A program made the position numbers and the translations under genes. DNA of 64,000 bases from Pseudohoeflea suaedae. GTDB lineage: Bacteria; Pseudomonadota; Alphaproteobacteria; Rhizobiales; Rhizobiaceae. Under the pieces are notes generated by a model. The model was not told the DNA's origin. It saw nothing but the letters and a program-made list of their open reading frames with translations, and ran no database searches. The stretch lies in contig NZ_SMSI01000001.1 of assembly GCF_004354915.1 (NCBI RefSeq), positions 1,116,001 to 1,180,000 on the forward strand. Reading direction: 5' to 3'. Positions 1 through 8,603 of this stretch are shown here, piece by piece. How positions within the stretch are numbered: the stretch's first letter is position 1; each line of letters begins with the position of its first letter.

Positions 1-75
1 TTTCTCGCACTCTGAAAATATATGTGTTACTTTGTACCTGCGGCGGAATTTTAGAGGCAACAAAAAGGGGCCTGG

Positions 76-837
76 ATGGAACCGTCGCGTTCTTCAGGAA
101 AAAGAATGGAACAAATGACTGTCGAAGCTGGTCGCGCCGACCTGCTGTTGCAGCAGCTAGGTGCCTGTACTTCCCAATTTGATGTTTTTCGGTGCCTTAG
201 AGAAGTAACACAGAGTTACGGGTTCCGATATTTCTCCGTGAATTCAATGCCGAGAGATAGCCAGTTTCGCTTGTCGGATACGGTTATCATTACTTCTGCC
301 CCGTCAGATTTGATAAAGCGTCAGGACGGATTCGAAAGCTCTGAATCCAATCCTGTGGTTGCAGCCATTCGCGCGACCGGAGCGCCCTTCGAGGTGCGGT
401 TCGGCGAGCGTGAAAGGGGCGACAGCCGCAAGTTCGATCGGGTGGAGCAGATACTTTCGGAGTTCGATCTCTCGACCTGGCTGATCGTGCCGGTTTTCAC
501 ACCGGGTGCCGGCGAGGCCGTGATCTCGTACCTTGGTAACAGGCCCTCCTTGAAAGCTTTCGAACTGGCGGAATTGGCGCTGCTGTCGTCGAAGGCAAAG
601 GACCGACTGACGATGGTGTCCGCGCAAGACAAGCCTCAGGCTTCACCCTTGACCGAGCGCGAACTTGAATGTGTTGTCTGGACGGCGGCAGGCAAGACAA
701 GCGTCGAGATTGCGAAGATCCTCAATCTCTCCGAACACACGGTGAACCATTACCTCAACAATGCCACGCGCAAGAGCGGTACTGTGAACAGAACGCAGAC
801 CGTGGCCTCAGCCTTGCGCAACGGCTGGATCGACTAG
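76..837 (+). CDS. LuxR-family transcriptional regulator (LuxR solo)
   Basis: A 253-residue protein. Residues about 25-175 look like an autoinducer-binding-type sensor domain, and the C-terminal 65 residues are a clear LuxR/GerE helix-turn-helix (LTERELECVVWTAAGKTSVE onward, with the SEHTVNHYLNNATRK recognition region). It probably acts as a cytoplasmic DNA-binding activator. No luxI-type synthase is adjacent, so it is a solo. The sensor half is divergent: where classical members have Asp-Pro in the ligand pocket I read Ser-Asn-Pro, so binding of a classical acyl-homoserine lactone is uncertain. The start is ambiguous: ATG 76 has a short purine tract before it, while ATG 106 follows AGGAAAAAG. 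The stop shares the CTAG at 834-837 with the stop of convergent selO. The family is secure; ligand and targets are unknown. Confidence 0.85.
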   Translation: MEPSRSSGKRMEQMTVEAGRADLLLQQLGACTSQFDVFRCLREVTQSYGFRYFSVNSMPRDSQFRLSDTVIITSAPSDLIKRQDGFESSESNPVVAAIRATGAPFEVRFGERERGDSRKFDRVEQILSEFDLSTWLIVPVFTPGAGEAVISYLGNRPSLKAFELAELALLSSKAKDRLTMVSAQDKPQASPLTERELECVVWTAAGKTSVEIAKILNLSEHTVNHYLNNATRKSGTVNRTQTVASALRNGWID

Positions 838-2282
838 ATCCTGTTGCTTGTGGCCGGGACTTTCTCAAGCTCCCGGCCATAACCTCTCACCGCTTCGATC
901 TTGGCGTGGAACGCGGTCCAGTCGTCGCTTTCGGCGACGTCCTTCCAGATTTCCTCCACTTCATCGATGAGCATGCTCTGAGCCCGGACGGGCAAGGTGC
1001 CGGCTTTCAGGGCAGTCGTGGCGCCTTCGGTCAGATCGCGATCTCTCAATGCGGCGATGACCATGCGCCAGGCATCGGTGTCATAGGCGTGCGACTGCGG
1101 GCTTTGGGCAAGACGGTCGTCGTCGGCGCCGCAGGCCATGTCCAGAAAAGTCTGCTCGAAGGGCACGCGGTTGTCGCGGAGCGCCGAATAGAACAGCGCG
1201 GTGAGCCGATGATCACGCTCACGGTTCTCGCGATCCGGCTCGATGCCGAGCCGGCCGAGCGTCGTATCAGCCAGGGCCTCGTCAAACCTTTTCGGAAATG
1301 TCTCGAGAACCGGCTGCAATTCCGAGACATCGACGAGCGGGATCAGGCATTCGCCGAGCCGTGCCAGGTTCCAGTAGAGCGCGTCGGGCTGACGACCGAA
1401 GGCGTAGAGACCCTGATGGTCGAAATAGGCGGCGGTGAAGTTCGGGTCGAGATCGGGCAGGAACCGCCACGGTCCGTAATCGAAACTTTCGCCGGTAATG
1501 GTGATGTTGTCGGTGTTGAGCACGCCGTGGACGAAACCTGCCGCAAACCATTGTGCCCCCAGCTTTGCCACGGCATCGACGACATGGCCGAGAAAATCGG
1601 CCGGCCCCGTCGCATCCGGCCAGTATTCGGCGATCGAATAATCGAGCAGCTTCCGGATGTTTTCGTGCTCCTCGAGATAAAGGAGCCGCTGGAAGCTGCC
1701 GATCCGCACATGGCTGTGATTAAGCCGGACAAGAACGCTCGACCGGGTGGGGGAGGGCTCGTCTCCGCGCATCAGGCTTTCCCCGGTCTCGATCAGGCTC
1801 AAAGACCGCGACGTGTTCACCCCGAGCGCTTCCAGCATCTCGGTGGCCAGCACCTCGCGGACCCCTCCCTTGAGTGTCAGGCGACCGTCACCGCTGCGCG
1901 ACCAGGGCGTCGTGCCGGATCCCTTTGTTCCCAGATCCATCAGCCGGCCTGCACGATCGCGCATCTGCGCGAAAAGGAAGCCGCGCCCGTCGCCGATGTC
2001 AGGGTTGTAAACCCGGAACTGGTGACCGTGATATCTGAGCGCGAGCGGCTCGGGCAAATTGTCCGGAAGTGGCTCGAAGCGGCCGAAATGCCTGATCCAT
2101 TGCTCGTCGCTCAGGCCATCGAGCCCGATTTCGGCGGCTGCCCGGTCATTGCGGAACCTCAGTTCTGCGCGGGGAAACGCCGCGGCCTTCACGGGGTCGT
2201 AAAAGTCCGGGCCGAGGCGTGTGTGGCGCATATCGGCCGTGTAGGTCCCTGCCGGCCGGGGGGCGGATTTCGTATCTGTCAA
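834..2282 (-). CDS. selO: SelO/YdiU-family protein adenylyltransferase
   Basis: A 482-residue pseudokinase-fold protein of the SelO family, which transfers AMP from ATP to Ser/Thr/Tyr of target proteins and is linked to redox homeostasis in characterised members. Family motifs seen: the ATP-contacting segment LGTKGSGTTPWSR around Lys120, the FVHGVLNTDNI segment at about 250-260, and SFDYGPWRFLPD at about 266-277, which carry the metal and catalytic Asp/Asn residues. Length matches the bacterial family. It is monocistronic and convergent with the upstream regulator. No signal peptide is visible, so it is cytoplasmic. Targets cannot be inferred from context. Confidence 0.93.
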   Translation of the reverse strand: MTDTKSAPRPAGTYTADMRHTRLGPDFYDPVKAAAFPRAELRFRNDRAAAEIGLDGLSDEQWIRHFGRFEPLPDNLPEPLALRYHGHQFRVYNPDIGDGRGFLFAQMRDRAGRLMDLGTKGSGTTPWSRSGDGRLTLKGGVREVLATEMLEALGVNTSRSLSLIETGESLMRGDEPSPTRSSVLVRLNHSHVRIGSFQRLLYLEEHENIRKLLDYSIAEYWPDATGPADFLGHVVDAVAKLGAQWFAAGFVHGVLNTDNITITGESFDYGPWRFLPDLDPNFTAAYFDHQGLYAFGRQPDALYWNLARLGECLIPLVDVSELQPVLETFPKRFDEALADTTLGRLGIEPDRENRERDHRLTALFYSALRDNRVPFEQTFLDMACGADDDRLAQSPQSHAYDTDAWRMVIAALRDRDLTEGATTALKAGTLPVRAQSMLIDEVEEIWKDVAESDDWTAFHAKIEAVRGYGRELEKVPATSNRI

Positions 2283-2545
2283 AACTCAACTCCTGAACCC
2301 ACCATATGGTGCAGCAATGCCAGGCCGAAAGAGGTCACGGCGACGTTCCTTACATAAGCGAATGCTTTCCAAAACGCGTGCGTTTCCAAAAAATTGACAT
2401 GCTGCCTTGAAGGCGCCAGTTCGCGATACCATATCATGTTCAACGCCGGGATTTCTCTCCCCCCTCCAGGTCCCGGCAAGCGCCGCCCTTGAGCGCGCCA
2501 GGTTGTCCCCCTCCCACCCTGGCCTCCAGTCTCGGGCGACGAATA

Positions 2546-2580
2546 AAAGCACCCGTTCGGCTTGGCCGGACGGGTGTTTT
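2546..2580. terminator. Bidirectional rho-independent terminator
   Basis: An 11-bp stem (ACCCGTTCGGC, 2551-2561, paired with GCCGGACGGGT, 2565-2575, one G-T wobble) closes a 3-nt TTG loop and is extended by a C-G pair and A/T pairs. T-runs follow on both strands (GTTTT on plus, GCTTTT on minus). It lies just past the stop of the minus-strand LysR gene, which it probably terminates. The rest of the 312-bp gap 2283-2594 should hold the selO promoter; I see no gene there. Confidence 0.85.
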
Positions 2581-2594
2581 CGTTTGCGCAACCG

Positions 2595-3503
2595 CTAGGT
2601 GGCCGAGCCGCTGTCCGGGAGAAAGCGCGAGCGTTCCTCCGCCGTTGCCTTGGCAATGAAATCGGCCACCGTTCTGAGCCGGGCGAGATCGCGGGCAGCC
2701 TCGTGGAAGACGATATAGTAGCCGCGCTCGATCCGAAGCTCGGGCAGCACATTCACCAGGTCGGGATAGTCGGCGGCGATGTAATCGTGAAGCACGGCGA
2801 TGCCTGCGCCGCCCCGCACCGCGCGGGTCTGCCCGATGGCGCTGGAGATCTCGAAATGCGCCGACCAGTTGCGAAGGATCTCGCGGGTGAACTGCAGTGA
2901 CGGCGAGAAGATCAGGTCCTCGACATAGCTGATCAGCCGGTGGTCGCGCAGATCCTCGGCCACCTTCGGCTCGCCCATCTCGGCGAGATACGCCTGCGAT
3001 GCATAAAGCGAGAGCGAATAGTCGACGAGCTTCCTGGACACCAGCCGTCCGGCCGCCGGCCGTTCGACGGTAATCGCGATATCGGCTTCACGCTGCGGCA
3101 GGGAAAAGGAGCGCGGCACCGGCACGAGCTGAAGCTTGAGGTCGGGATGACGGGCGGTGAGTTCGCCGAGCCGTGCGGCGAGAAAATAGACGCCGAAACC
3201 GTCTGGAGCCCCGATCCTGACTGTACCGGAGATCGCGCTGTCGGTGCGCCCGAGGCTTGATTGCGCGGACAGCATCTCGGCTTCCATCCGTTCGGCATGG
3301 GCCAGGAACGCCTCACCCTCGCCGGTCAGCACGCAGCCATTTGTGCGGCGGATGACGAGCTGGCTGTCGAGCGCGGTCTCGAGCGCCGTGATGCGCCGAG
3401 CCGCAGTCGCATGGTTGAGACCCAGCCGACGCGCCGCGGCCAGGATCTGCCCCGATCGCGCCACTGCCAGAAACACCCTTATGTCGTCCCAGTTCAATGC
3501 CAT
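2595..3503 (-). CDS. LysR-family transcriptional regulator
   Basis: A 302-residue LysR-type regulator. The winged helix-turn-helix lies in residues 1-65 (WDDIRVFLAVARSGQILAAA, then ITALETALDSQLV) and a periplasmic-binding-like effector domain follows from about residue 90. It is transcribed divergently from the MFS exporter at 3620, with 116 bp between them, the usual layout for a regulator controlling its neighbour. It probably senses a small ligand and controls the exporter and itself. The effector is unknown. A strong terminator lies directly downstream. Confidence 0.9.
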   Translation of the reverse strand: MALNWDDIRVFLAVARSGQILAAARRLGLNHATAARRITALETALDSQLVIRRTNGCVLTGEGEAFLAHAERMEAEMLSAQSSLGRTDSAISGTVRIGAPDGFGVYFLAARLGELTARHPDLKLQLVPVPRSFSLPQREADIAITVERPAAGRLVSRKLVDYSLSLYASQAYLAEMGEPKVAEDLRDHRLISYVEDLIFSPSLQFTREILRNWSAHFEISSAIGQTRAVRGGAGIAVLHDYIAADYPDLVNVLPELRIERGYYIVFHEAARDLARLRTVADFIAKATAEERSRFLPDSGSAT

Positions 3504-3619
3504 CCGGCTGTCTTAATCGGCCTGAAGGGGAAGGTGAAGTGCTGTGGTGAACTTGCCGGCGTGCCGACGGAGGCCTATGTCCGTACCAGCCGCTTCAGGC
3601 ATGTCACCGGAAACTCTTC

Positions 3620-5080
3620 ATGTCAGAACAGATCGTTCCGCCCTCAGAAACGGGGCCATCGGCCGCAGCGCCGCTTTATGAAGGCCGCTGGGTGGCCATG
3701 ACGGTGATGCTGATTGCCGGCTTCATGAACCTTATCGACGTCACCATCGTCAATGTGGCCCTGCCGAGCCTGCAGCGCGATCTCGGCGCGACGGATTCGG
3801 GGATCGAGTGGGTGGCCGCAGCCTATATTCTCTCCTTCTGCATCGGTCTTTTGCCTTTCGGCCGGCTCGGTGACCTGATGGGGCGGAAGAACGTGTTTCT
3901 GTGCGGCGTTGCCGGTTTCACGATCGCCTCGGCTCTCTGCGGCATCGCGCCGAATATCGAGATGCTGATTGCAGCCCGCGCCGTACAGGGCCTGACCGCA
4001 GCGCTGATGACGCCGCAGACGCTGGCGATCGCGCAGGTGATCTTTCCGCCGCATGAGCGCGGCACGGCCTTTTCGCTGTTCGGTCTGACCGCGGGCCTCG
4101 CCACCGTCACCGGTCCGGTTCTCGGCGGCTTTCTGATCGGGGCGGATATTTTCGGGCTCGACTGGCGGCCGATCTTCCTCGTCAATATTCCCATCGGCGT
4201 CATCGCGATCGCTGCGGGGCTGAAATTCATCCCCAGGGGCAGGGTCAATCCGGATGTCGGTTTCGACGTCGTCGGCATTCTCCTGGCCATGACCACGATG
4301 CTGCTTCTGGTCTTTCCGCTGGTCGAGGGGCGAAACTTCGGCTGGCCGGTCTGGATATTCGTCATGCTGGCGGCAAGTGTCCCGACGGGTTTCGCCTTCC
4401 ACCGCTGGCAGAAGGCGAGGGCCCGCGATGACAAGCCGCAGCTGATGCCTGCAAGCGTGCTCGAAAATCGCCAGTTCCTCAGCGGCGCGATGCTGACGAC
4501 ACTGCTGTTCTCGTCGATACCCGGCCTGTTTCTGGTGCTCGCCGTGTTCCTGCAGATCGGCTTTGGCCTGACCCCGCTCCAGTCCGGGCTCACCACCATG
4601 CCCTTTTCTGTGGGTGTCCTGACCGCGTCCCTTGTCGCCAACCGGCTCGGCGGCCGTTTCATGGTGCAGCGGTTGATCATCGGCGCACTTCTGCTGGTAT
4701 TGGCCATGTTCGGACTGCGTTTTGTCGTCGGTTCTCTCGCCGATCACATCGTCGGCTGGCACTTCATCGCACCGCTGTTTATGGCCGGCATCGGCCTGGG
4801 CACGACCATACCGGCACTCTTCCAGACCGTTCTGTCGGACGTCGAGGGGCGCGACGCGGGATCGGCATCCGGAAGCCTGCAATCCTTTCAGCAGGCGGGC
4901 GCGGCTTTGGGCGTGGCCGTCATGGGACAGATCTTCTTCAGCCATTTCGGCGGCGAGGCGGCAGGTTCCCCGCAGCCGGTCTTCATCGAAGCCTTGCGGA
5001 CCGCGCTCATCTATTCGGTCGTTGCATTCACCGTGGTTGCCCTGGGCGGTGCCGTGCTAGGCTATCGGGCGAGGCGCTAG
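3620..5080 (+). CDS. MFS drug/metabolite exporter, DHA2 (EmrB/QacA) type
   Basis: A 486-residue inner-membrane protein with a pattern consistent with 14 transmembrane segments. The DHA2 hallmarks are present: an acidic residue in TM1 (FMNLIDVTIVNVALPSLQRD), motif A between TM2 and TM3 (GRLGDLMGRK), and the motif C-like stretch in TM5 (GLATVTGPVLGGFLIG). Members are proton-driven exporters of hydrophobic drugs or metabolites. The N-terminal tail of about 20 residues is hydrophilic, and translation starts at ATG 3620 with GGAA upstream. The divergent LysR gene is the likely regulator. The substrate cannot be deduced. Confidence 0.9.
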   Translation: MSEQIVPPSETGPSAAAPLYEGRWVAMTVMLIAGFMNLIDVTIVNVALPSLQRDLGATDSGIEWVAAAYILSFCIGLLPFGRLGDLMGRKNVFLCGVAGFTIASALCGIAPNIEMLIAARAVQGLTAALMTPQTLAIAQVIFPPHERGTAFSLFGLTAGLATVTGPVLGGFLIGADIFGLDWRPIFLVNIPIGVIAIAAGLKFIPRGRVNPDVGFDVVGILLAMTTMLLLVFPLVEGRNFGWPVWIFVMLAASVPTGFAFHRWQKARARDDKPQLMPASVLENRQFLSGAMLTTLLFSSIPGLFLVLAVFLQIGFGLTPLQSGLTTMPFSVGVLTASLVANRLGGRFMVQRLIIGALLLVLAMFGLRFVVGSLADHIVGWHFIAPLFMAGIGLGTTIPALFQTVLSDVEGRDAGSASGSLQSFQQAGAALGVAVMGQIFFSHFGGEAAGSPQPVFIEALRTALIYSVVAFTVVALGGAVLGYRARR

Positions 5081-5117
5081 CACGACGTCACGGGAAACGG
5101 TCAACGCGGGAAGCACG

Positions 5118-5459
5118 ATGCCTGTCGAACTCTCTCACGACATGATCCGCAAATTCGAGGAAATATCGGGGATTGCGCCCATCGAGGTGCAGGCATCCGA
5201 GGAACAGGCCTATTCGCTCGGCAAGGCCGGCCGCGATGTCGAGATGGCGATCATCCGTCTCAACGAGACCTCGCCGGGTTCGTCCGAGCGCGACGAGTGC
5301 CTTTGGGACGCCAGCGATGCGGTCTGGCGCTATTTCATCCAGCGCGAGGCTTGCGGGGTCCGCGATCACCGTCAGGCGATCCGCTTCTATGGCATTCCGG
5401 GCGAAGTGCTTGCCCGGCTGGGCGGCACCAGACCGCGAAAGTCCGGTGCCGCTCGCTGA
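5118..5459 (+). CDS. Small conserved hypothetical protein, DUF6665-like
   Basis: A 113-residue soluble protein with GGGAAG ahead of ATG 5118. It resembles, from memory, the small proteobacterial DUF6665 family: an EEQAYSLGKAGRDVE helix, then a central helix, then WRYFIQREACGVRDHRQAIRFY and IPGEVLARLG. It is largely helical with no signal peptide or membrane segment. It follows the MFS gene by 37 nt and may be cotranscribed. Its stop abuts the convergent stop of the RND pump, with no base between. Function is unknown, and the family assignment is from pattern memory only. Confidence 0.65.
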   Translation: MPVELSHDMIRKFEEISGIAPIEVQASEEQAYSLGKAGRDVEMAIIRLNETSPGSSERDECLWDASDAVWRYFIQREACGVRDHRQAIRFYGIPGEVLARLGGTRPRKSGAAR

Positions 5460-8400
5460 TCAGACGCCGTGTCCCGCCGCTTCGTCGAGTTCGCGCTGGA
5501 GACGAGCTTCCTCTTCCACGGTCGGTTTCGAGAACCGCGCCAGCGCCAGATAGGCCACCGGCGTGACGAACAGCGTGGCCGCCGTCGCAAGTCCAAGTCC
5601 GCCGACGATGACCCAGCCCAGTGCCGTCCGGGCTTCCGCTCCCGCGCCGAAGGCGAACACGAGAGGAACGGCGCCGAGCACGGTCGACACCATCGTCATC
5701 ATGACCGGGCGCAGACGGATCAGCGATGCCTGTTCCACGGCTTCGCGGACAGACAGTCCGGTATTGCGCAGCTGGTTGGCGAACTCGACGATGAGGATGC
5801 CGTTCTTGGCCATGACGCCGACAAGCAGCACCAGCCCGATCTGACTGTAGACATTGAGCGTTCCGCCGGTCAGCAGGATGGCGAAGATCGCACAGGCAAG
5901 CCCGATCGGCACCGTCGCCATGATGATGAGCGCGGAGACGAAACTCTCGAACTGGGCGGCCAGCACCAGAAGCACCACGATGATGGCGATGGCGAAGGTC
6001 AGCATCATGTCCTGCGAGGACTGGTCGAGCGTCGCTGCTTCTGCAAGCGGAATGACCCGTGCGCCGGGCGGCAGCAGGGGCTCGGCCATCCGCACCACTT
6101 CGTTATAGGCGTCGCCAAGCGCAATCTGGTCGGTCAGTCCGGCCGTGATCGAGACCGAGCGAAGCTGTTCCTCGCGATTGAGCGATGGCGAGACGGCCTT
6201 TTCGGTCAGCGTGGCGATGGTGGACATGGGCACCATGCGGCCGTCGCTGGTCTTGAGATAGATGCTTTCCAGATCCGTCGGATCGTTGATCGGCGATGTC
6301 GTCGAGATCAGCTTGACCGGGTAGGACCGGTCCTGGATGAAGACTTCCGTGACCTCGCTGCCGTCGAGCAGCGCCTGCATGGCTTCCGCCAGCCCGTTGA
6401 TGTCGATGCCGAGATCGTTGGCACGCTCGCGATCGATGGAGACGGCAAGCTGCGGCTGCGTTGTCTCATAGGACATGCGCACCTGCTCGAAGCGCGGATC
6501 GTTCTCGAGATTCTCCACCATCTTCTGCGCGGCGTCGCCAAGCTTCTGGTAGCTGTTGCCGACGAACGCGAACTGCAGGCCCTGGCCGGCGCCGCGGATT
6601 CCCAGACTATTGGGCTGGAAGGCGAAGGCACGGATACCCGGGATCTTCGCCGCAGCCGCATTGATGTCGGCGGAAATCTCCGCCTGTGTCCGGGTTCGCT
6701 CGTCCCACGGGGCGAGGGTGAGCACCATGAAGCCGGAATTGGCGCTGCCGCCGCGACCTCCCATGGCGAACATGTTCTGGATCTCGCCGCTGTCGCGCAG
6801 TGGCTGCAGCAATGTTTCGAGTTCCCGCATGCGCGCCGAGGTGTAGTCGAGGCTCACGCCCTGCGGCGCGGAAATGCGCATCAGGGCGACCGACCGGTCC
6901 TCCTGCGGCGTGAGTTCCTGGGGAACCGCCGACAGCAGCGCGAAGGCCGAGCCGCAGACCAGGACCGCAATCAGCGCCACCACCACGGGGAAGTCGAGCG
7001 ACATGTGGAGCAGGCGCTTGTAGCTGTTGAACAGCCAGGCGCCGAGCCGACCGGCCATGCTCTGCTTCTCCACTTCGCCGTCCTTCTTTGGCGGCTTGGC
7101 CTTGATGATGCGCGAGGCAAGCATCGGGCAGAGCGTCAGCGCGACGAAGCTCGAGAGCAGCACGGAGAAAGCCAGCACGAAGCCGAATTCCTGAAACAGG
7201 CTGCCGGCCTGACCCGGCAGGAAGGAGAGCGGGATGAACACCGCTGCAAGGGTTGCCGTTGTGGCGATGACGGCGAAGAAGACTTCGCTGGTGCCGATCA
7301 CGGCTGCAGCCCGGATGCCCAGGCCCTCGTTACGCTTGCGCACGATGTTTTCGAGCACCACGATCGCATCGTCGACCACCATGCCGGTCGCGAGCACCAG
7401 CGCCAGCAGGGTGAGGATATTGATCGAGAACCCCATCAGGTAGATCGCCGCGAATGTGCCGATCAGCGCCACCGGCAGTGTGACCGCCGGAATGATCGTC
7501 GCGCGCCAGTCGAGCAAAAAGACGAAGATGACGAGGATCACGACGCCGGTCGCAATCAGCAGCGAACGCACCACCTCGTCGATGGCGCCGGCGATGAAGG
7601 TCGCATCGTCGCCGGTCACGCGGATGTCGACGCCTTCCGGAAGGATCTGCTGGAGATCGGCAGCCGCCTGACGCACCCCTTCCGAGATCTCCAGCGTATT
7701 CGACTTCGCCTGCCGGATGATGCCGAGCCCGATGCCGGTCTTGCCGTTGGCGCGCAGGGTGGAATCACCGGGGTCCGGGCCGAGCGTCACATTGGCCACA
7801 TCGCCGATGCGCACACGGTCGTTGATGTAGAGCGCCTCGAATTCCTCGGGCGTCGTCACGTCGGCGGTGGCGCGGACCACGATGTCCTGCGTGGTCGCCG
7901 TCAGCGTTCCGGCGGGTACGTCGAAGGCGACATTGTCGAGCGTGGACTTGAGATTGCCGACGGTCAGCCCCAGCGCCGCAAGGCGCGACTGGTCGATATC
8001 GACGCGGAAAATCTTGTTGCGGTCGCCATAGACCTGGACATCGGCGACGCCGGGGACCGAGGCGATGCGATCCACCACCTCGTCCTCGACCAGCACAGTC
8101 ATGTCCTGGACACTCATCGTCTCCGATGTGACCGCAAGCCGCATCACGGCTTCCGCATTGGCGTCTGCCTTGACGATCTGCGGATCGTCGGCGTCGTCGG
8201 GCAGGTTGCGGGTCACCCGTCCTATGGCGTCGCGCACGTCCGCTGCGGCCCCCGACAGGTCGGTGCTGTCGGAAAACTCCACCGTGACCCGGCTGCGACC
8301 GAAGGACGATGACGACGAGATGTCGGTCACGCCCGAAACGCGGGCCACGCCGCCCTCGATGATGGCGGTCACCTCGCGGTCGATCGTTTCGGGTGCCGCG

Positions 8401-8603
8401 CCGGTATAGGTCGTGGTGATCGAAATCACCGGGCGATCGACATCCGGCAGTTCGCGGATCTCGCCGCCGAGGATGCCGGCAATACCGGCCACCACGATCA
8501 GCAGGCTGAAGACGATGGCGAGCACCGGACGGCGGACGAACAGTCCGCCGCTGCCGGCATGGGCATTGGCTTCACTCACAGGCTGTTTCCCGTTCTCCGC
8601 CAT
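5460..8603 (-). CDS. RND-family multidrug efflux permease (AcrB/MexF-like)
   Basis: A 1047-residue inner-membrane pump, matching the HAE1 RND length. The N-terminal TM1 (LAIVFSLLIVVAGIAGILGG) is followed by a large porter domain. The charged proton-relay TM4 carries VLATGMVVDDAIVVLENIVR (two Asp). A second porter domain and the C-terminal TM bundle follow. The open frame runs further 5', but the start is ATG 8603: it overlaps the adaptor stop in TGATG, and everything upstream reads as the other gene in another frame. With the adaptor it should form a tripartite exporter. No outer-membrane channel gene is nearby, so a distant TolC-like protein is probably used. Confidence 0.93.
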   Translation of the reverse strand: MAENGKQPVSEANAHAGSGGLFVRRPVLAIVFSLLIVVAGIAGILGGEIRELPDVDRPVISITTTYTGAAPETIDREVTAIIEGGVARVSGVTDISSSSSFGRSRVTVEFSDSTDLSGAAADVRDAIGRVTRNLPDDADDPQIVKADANAEAVMRLAVTSETMSVQDMTVLVEDEVVDRIASVPGVADVQVYGDRNKIFRVDIDQSRLAALGLTVGNLKSTLDNVAFDVPAGTLTATTQDIVVRATADVTTPEEFEALYINDRVRIGDVANVTLGPDPGDSTLRANGKTGIGLGIIRQAKSNTLEISEGVRQAAADLQQILPEGVDIRVTGDDATFIAGAIDEVVRSLLIATGVVILVIFVFLLDWRATIIPAVTLPVALIGTFAAIYLMGFSINILTLLALVLATGMVVDDAIVVLENIVRKRNEGLGIRAAAVIGTSEVFFAVIATTATLAAVFIPLSFLPGQAGSLFQEFGFVLAFSVLLSSFVALTLCPMLASRIIKAKPPKKDGEVEKQSMAGRLGAWLFNSYKRLLHMSLDFPVVVALIAVLVCGSAFALLSAVPQELTPQEDRSVALMRISAPQGVSLDYTSARMRELETLLQPLRDSGEIQNMFAMGGRGGSANSGFMVLTLAPWDERTRTQAEISADINAAAAKIPGIRAFAFQPNSLGIRGAGQGLQFAFVGNSYQKLGDAAQKMVENLENDPRFEQVRMSYETTQPQLAVSIDRERANDLGIDINGLAEAMQALLDGSEVTEVFIQDRSYPVKLISTTSPINDPTDLESIYLKTSDGRMVPMSTIATLTEKAVSPSLNREEQLRSVSITAGLTDQIALGDAYNEVVRMAEPLLPPGARVIPLAEAATLDQSSQDMMLTFAIAIIVVLLVLAAQFESFVSALIIMATVPIGLACAIFAILLTGGTLNVYSQIGLVLLVGVMAKNGILIVEFANQLRNTGLSVREAVEQASLIRLRPVMMTMVSTVLGAVPLVFAFGAGAEARTALGWVIVGGLGLATAATLFVTPVAYLALARFSKPTVEEEARLQRELDEAAGHGV

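Noticed and set aside
669-2357. A 562-codon plus-strand frame opposite selO
   Set aside because: It is the antisense shadow of selO in a GC-rich genome; its translation is Arg/Gly/Pro-rich without domain features, while the minus strand gives a clear SelO protein.
5469-8312. A 947-codon plus-strand frame opposite the RND pump
   Set aside because: The translation is a His/Gln/Arg/Asp-rich low-complexity sequence, typical of the complement of a membrane protein gene. The minus strand is a complete RND pump.
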